Shown: one piece after another, positions 8,521-10,900 of the stretch
Layout: every line of letters begins with the position of its first letter
Position numbering within the stretch: the stretch's first letter is position 1
DNA from: CAYVZU01 sp964455935
GTDB taxonomy: Bacteria > Fibrobacterota > CAYVZU01
Reading direction: 5' to 3'
Length of the DNA stretch: 10,900 bases
Assembly (NCBI GenBank): GCA_964455935.1
Contig: CAYVZU010000132.1
Span: 1 to 10,900 of the forward strand
The notes under the pieces: generated by a model
The model's database searches: none
What the model saw: the letters and a program-made list of their open reading frames with translations, nothing else
Told to the model about the DNA's origin: nothing
Position numbers and translations under genes: made by a program

Positions 8521-8580
8521 GGAGAGAAATTGTTCCCTCGCCCCTCTGCGGGAGAGGGTTAGGGTGAGGGGGTCGAGAAT
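8521..8580 (+). repeat. Dispersed intergenic repeat, copy 2
   Basis: The copy begins two bases after the recB stop codon. It matches the element at 521-581 in inverted orientation (37 of 46 aligned bases from 8535 to 8580). It can form a nested hairpin: CCCTCT (8542-8547) with AGAGGG (8553-8558), and CCCTC (8535-8539) with GAGGG (8566-8570). No T-tract follows, so it is not a standard rho-independent terminator, though the hairpin may protect the recB mRNA end or slow transcription. A minus-strand peptide reading DPLTLTLSRRGAREQ comes from this repeat and is not a gene. Confidence 0.75.
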
Positions 8581-8700
8581 CATGAAAGGGATTTACGAAT
8601 GCTACTTTCCAGGTTTCGCTTCATCCCTGAACGTTGTACGCTTCTTCAGGCTGGCTACTATTCGCTTTCTTCTCTTCAGGCCTTCACACTATAACTAAGC
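8581..8700 (+). other. recB-recD spacer with a 9-bp direct repeat
   Basis: A non-coding, pyrimidine-rich leader. TCTTCAGGC at 8643-8651 recurs exactly at 8673-8681, 30 bp later (about three helical turns), just ahead of the candidate recD promoter. The repeat could be a pair of protein contact sites or chance in a CT-rich stretch. Confidence 0.35.
8690..8695 (+). promoter_or_regulatory. Candidate -10 box directly before recD
   Basis: TATAAC matches five of six bases of the sigma-70 -10 consensus and ends five bases before the recD ATG at 8701. A start point at the usual distance would fall on or next to that ATG, which would give a leaderless mRNA; this agrees with the lack of any Shine-Dalgarno site. 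The -35 region (TTCTTC near 8667-8672) is poor, so the call is tentative. Confidence 0.3.
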
Positions 8701-10767
8701 ATGGAACTTGTTGAAGCATTGGAAGCCTACCTTCTGGATACGAAGCAGATCCATCCTCTGGCCAGGCGCCAGGCGATTCTGCTGAGCCGGTCCCTGGAGA
8801 ACAAGGACCTGGAGAGTGAAGCCCGGATCGTGCTCCTGCTCAACCTTGCGGCCCTGCACCGCGGGGCACCGCGGCCGCCAAAAAGCTTTCTTTTGGCGAT
8901 GCTGGAGCCGTCCATGCTGGAGCGATATATCCAAGCCTGTGTCGAGGATGGTGACGGCAGCAGGCCGGCCTGGGCCACCACGCTCATGAACCCGGAATCA
9001 ATTCAGCGGATTAACACAATACTGGAGAACGTGATCGATGCACCTGTACGCCTATTTCCGCTGACTGGAACACCGCCCCTGGAAGGCGTCGAGTACCCAG
9101 TTCTTGTCACTGGCAAAAACCCGGAAAGCCGGACAGGTTTTTCCCGATACTGGGTTGCGGCCGCGCAACTGGAAAAGGGCCTGAAGGCTCTGCTTGGTGA
9201 AAACCCAGGCACGCAGACACAGACAATCGCGGACAGCAAGGCGCGAGAGATCATATCCAGGATATTTGGCACGGACTCCCTCTTGGAGGAAGGCAAGCGG
9301 TTTCACTATCGCCAGATTGCGGCGGCCGTCCTTGCCCTTCGCCAACGCCTCCTCATTGTCTCCGGCGGCCCCGGGACCGGCAAGACCAGTGTAGTCATAC
9401 AAATTCTACGTACGCTCGCGGCGGCGTTCGATCACATCACGGCCGACCGAATCGTTTTGTGCGCCCCAACCGGACGAGCCAAAACCCGCCTGGGCGAGGC
9501 CGTTGACCAGGGAATCGAAAAGTTGGAGCAAAAGCCCGCGGTCGGCGAGCCGACCTCGCGAACCCGCGACCTGGCATTAAAGAAACTACAGCGAAGGACG
9601 GTCCACGGCCTTCTGGGCATTGGGCCCAACGGCAAGCCCCGCTACAACAGCCGCAACCCCCTCCCCTATCAAATGATCGTGGTGGATGAAGCCAGCATGG
9701 TCGACCTGGTTCTCTTCGCAGCGCTCATCGAAGCGGCGCCGCCGGACTGCCGGATCATCCTGCTGGGCGACATGCATCAGCTCCCATCCGTGGAAGCCGG
9801 CGCCGTGCTGGGCGATCTCACCGCGCGCTTCAGCGGGCTGGGGACCGGCCGCTATCCTTCCCTCTCTGCCGAAACAGCGGACTGGATACAAACCATCACA
9901 AGAGATGTCCAGGCCGACGGAGCAGATGAAACCGGAAAGGCCGATCTGGTGCTGTCCACCGCGGAAATGCGCTCGCAGGCCGGGCTTCTGGCCGACCACG
10001 CAATCATCCTGTCGCACACCTACCGGTCATCGCGCGAGATCGCGGAATTGAGCGAATCGGTCAATCGCGGCGACTGGAAGCGCACCCAAGAACAGGTCGG
10101 ATTGGCGGGCCGTGCCGGCGGCGCTTCGCTGGATATCCGTAAAGGGCTTGGATCTGTTACGGAGTGGCTGAAGCACTGGTATTGCGAGGACGCCCAAAGC
10201 GCACTGCAACGTCTGGAAACGGAGAAGGCGGACATAACATCGCTGATGGAAGCGTTCGCGATTCTCGACTCGTCGCGCATCCTGACGCTGGCTCATGAAG
10301 GGCTGCGGGGCCGCATTGCGATCAACAATCTGGCCGGGAAACTGCTGAAGCCAAAGCTGGGCCGCGGCAGCGACAAACGGTTCTTTCACGGCCAGCCTGT
10401 GATGCTGGAACAAAACCACTATGAGCTTGATTTGTACAATGGCGACACGGGCCTTGTGCTGCAAACAAGGACCGGCGGATTAAGAGCCGTCTTCCGCAGG
10501 GGAAATCGCTTTATGATGCACGCGCTCGAACGCCTCGCCGGGCTTGAGCCGGCCTTTGCCATGACCGTGCACAAGGCCCAGGGCTCGGAATTCGACAGCG
10601 TCCTGCTGGTCCTGCCCGAACACCCCACACCTCTTATGACCCGGCGGATCATCTACACCGGCCTCACGCGTGCCAGAAAAAGAATAAGCATTCTGGGGAG
10701 CGAAGATCTGCTGCAACTCGCCATCAACACGTCGCCGCAACGGCCGGGCGGCATTCAACTCGGGTAA
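8701..10767 (+). CDS. recD: RecBCD helicase subunit RecD
   Basis: A protein of 688 residues (E. coli RecD: 608), an SF1B 5'-3' DNA helicase that in the model complex travels on the opposite strand to RecB. The helical N-terminal region (about 1-200) that binds RecC is divergent. The helicase motifs are all present: Walker A GGPGTGKT at 222-229 with Lys228; motif Ia CAPTGRAKTRL; HGLLGIGP where the family has HRLLG; Walker B VVDEASM at 327-333; motif III GDMHQLPSVEAGAVLGD from 356; motif IV HTYRSS at 439-444; PVMLEQNHYELDLYNGDTG before the SH3-like region; motif V MTVHKAQGSEFD at 621-632; motif VI YTGLTRARKRI at 652-662. It is RecD (RecD1) rather than RecD2, since it lies with recB and recC and lacks the long HhH-bearing N-terminus. 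An in-frame TAA at 8692-8694 leaves the ATG at 8701 as the earliest start, with no ribosome binding site ahead. Unlike recB it is not overlapped by the preceding gene; a 182-bp spacer intervenes. Confidence 0.97.
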   Translation: MELVEALEAYLLDTKQIHPLARRQAILLSRSLENKDLESEARIVLLLNLAALHRGAPRPPKSFLLAMLEPSMLERYIQACVEDGDGSRPAWATTLMNPESIQRINTILENVIDAPVRLFPLTGTPPLEGVEYPVLVTGKNPESRTGFSRYWVAAAQLEKGLKALLGENPGTQTQTIADSKAREIISRIFGTDSLLEEGKRFHYRQIAAAVLALRQRLLIVSGGPGTGKTSVVIQILRTLAAAFDHITADRIVLCAPTGRAKTRLGEAVDQGIEKLEQKPAVGEPTSRTRDLALKKLQRRTVHGLLGIGPNGKPRYNSRNPLPYQMIVVDEASMVDLVLFAALIEAAPPDCRIILLGDMHQLPSVEAGAVLGDLTARFSGLGTGRYPSLSAETADWIQTITRDVQADGADETGKADLVLSTAEMRSQAGLLADHAIILSHTYRSSREIAELSESVNRGDWKRTQEQVGLAGRAGGASLDIRKGLGSVTEWLKHWYCEDAQSALQRLETEKADITSLMEAFAILDSSRILTLAHEGLRGRIAINNLAGKLLKPKLGRGSDKRFFHGQPVMLEQNHYELDLYNGDTGLVLQTRTGGLRAVFRRGNRFMMHALERLAGLEPAFAMTVHKAQGSEFDSVLLVLPEHPTPLMTRRIIYTGLTRARKRISILGSEDLLQLAINTSPQRPGGIQLG

Positions 10768-10866
10768 GATTTTGGCATTGGAGCAACGCTTCAGATAAAA
10801 CGCGAGATCTCCAAGGGTTGTCGGCCGGCCCCTTACGGAACCTATCCCATCTTCCGCAGTAGCAAT
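10768..10866. other. Spacer downstream of recD
   Basis: No gene is seen. The GC palindrome GGCCGGCC near 10830 is flanked by AAGGG and CCCTT, which could form a weak hairpin. No T-tract follows, so I do not call a terminator. Confidence 0.3.
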
Positions 10867-10900
10867 TTATTTTGCGGTGATCTGACCGACAAAAGTCCAA
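10867..10900 (-). CDS. Possible C-terminal end of a convergent gene (very tentative)
   Basis: Read on the minus strand from the window edge, one frame gives WTFVGQITAK and a TAA stop at 10869-10867. The hydrophobic/polar alternation looks like a closing beta strand, and a convergent neighbour ending here would leave a 99-bp tail-to-tail spacer after recD. Ten residues are far too few to identify a family, and the frame may be chance. Confidence 0.12.
   Translation of the reverse strand, partial: WTFVGQITAK

Noticed and set aside
8365..8583. A short minus-strand frame beginning MILDPLTLTLSRRG.
   Set aside because: The peptide is a translation of the dispersed repeat and then of antisense recB.
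1..10900. tRNA or rRNA genes, CRISPR arrays, complete insertion sequences or phage genes.
   Set aside because: I saw no cloverleaf, regular spaced repeats, transposase or phage proteins on either strand.

Overview
The window carries one complete DNA-repair cluster, recC-recB-recD, read left to right on the + strand from 1141 to 10767. It encodes all three subunits of the RecBCD (exonuclease V) helicase-nuclease. The 5' part of a divergent, exported DUF1573 protein lies at the left edge (446 down to 1, minus strand). The coding sequence is GC-rich, and the intergenic stretches are visibly more AT-rich. The set of genes (RecBCD rather than AddAB, a secreted DUF1573 protein, a decayed MshEN domain of the type II secretion/type IV pilus ATPase family) fits a Gram-negative, Proteobacteria- or Desulfobacterota-like bacterium. 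That placement is an inference from gene content only; nothing here fixes the species.

Layout: 1-446, DUF1573 protein with a signal peptide, truncated by the window edge. 447-1140, a 694-bp non-coding stretch holding a palindromic element with 9-bp terminal inverted repeats (517-630), a short AT-rich part with an 11-bp direct repeat (631-759), and a frameshifted remnant of an MshEN domain (760-1099). 1141-4872, recC. 4865-8518, recB, starting inside the last codons of recC. 8519-8700, a gap holding a second, inverted copy of the repeat found at 521-581 and a possible start-proximal promoter. 8701-10767, recD. 10768-10900, a tail with no convincing gene.

How the genes work together: RecB (SF1A helicase plus C-terminal PD-(D/E)XK nuclease), RecC (inactive helicase/nuclease-like scaffold that in the model enzyme splits the duplex and reads Chi) and RecD (SF1B helicase) form a heterotrimer that processes double-strand ends for RecA recombination and degrades foreign linear DNA. 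All catalytic motifs of RecB and RecD can be seen, so the complex is expected to be active. RecC and RecB are probably translationally coupled. RecD is separated by a repeat-bearing gap and may be expressed partly independently.

I found no clearly undescribed system. The most interesting points are the decayed MshEN gene upstream of recC, the pair of inverted dispersed repeats placed on either side of recC-recB, and the possible leaderless start of recD.
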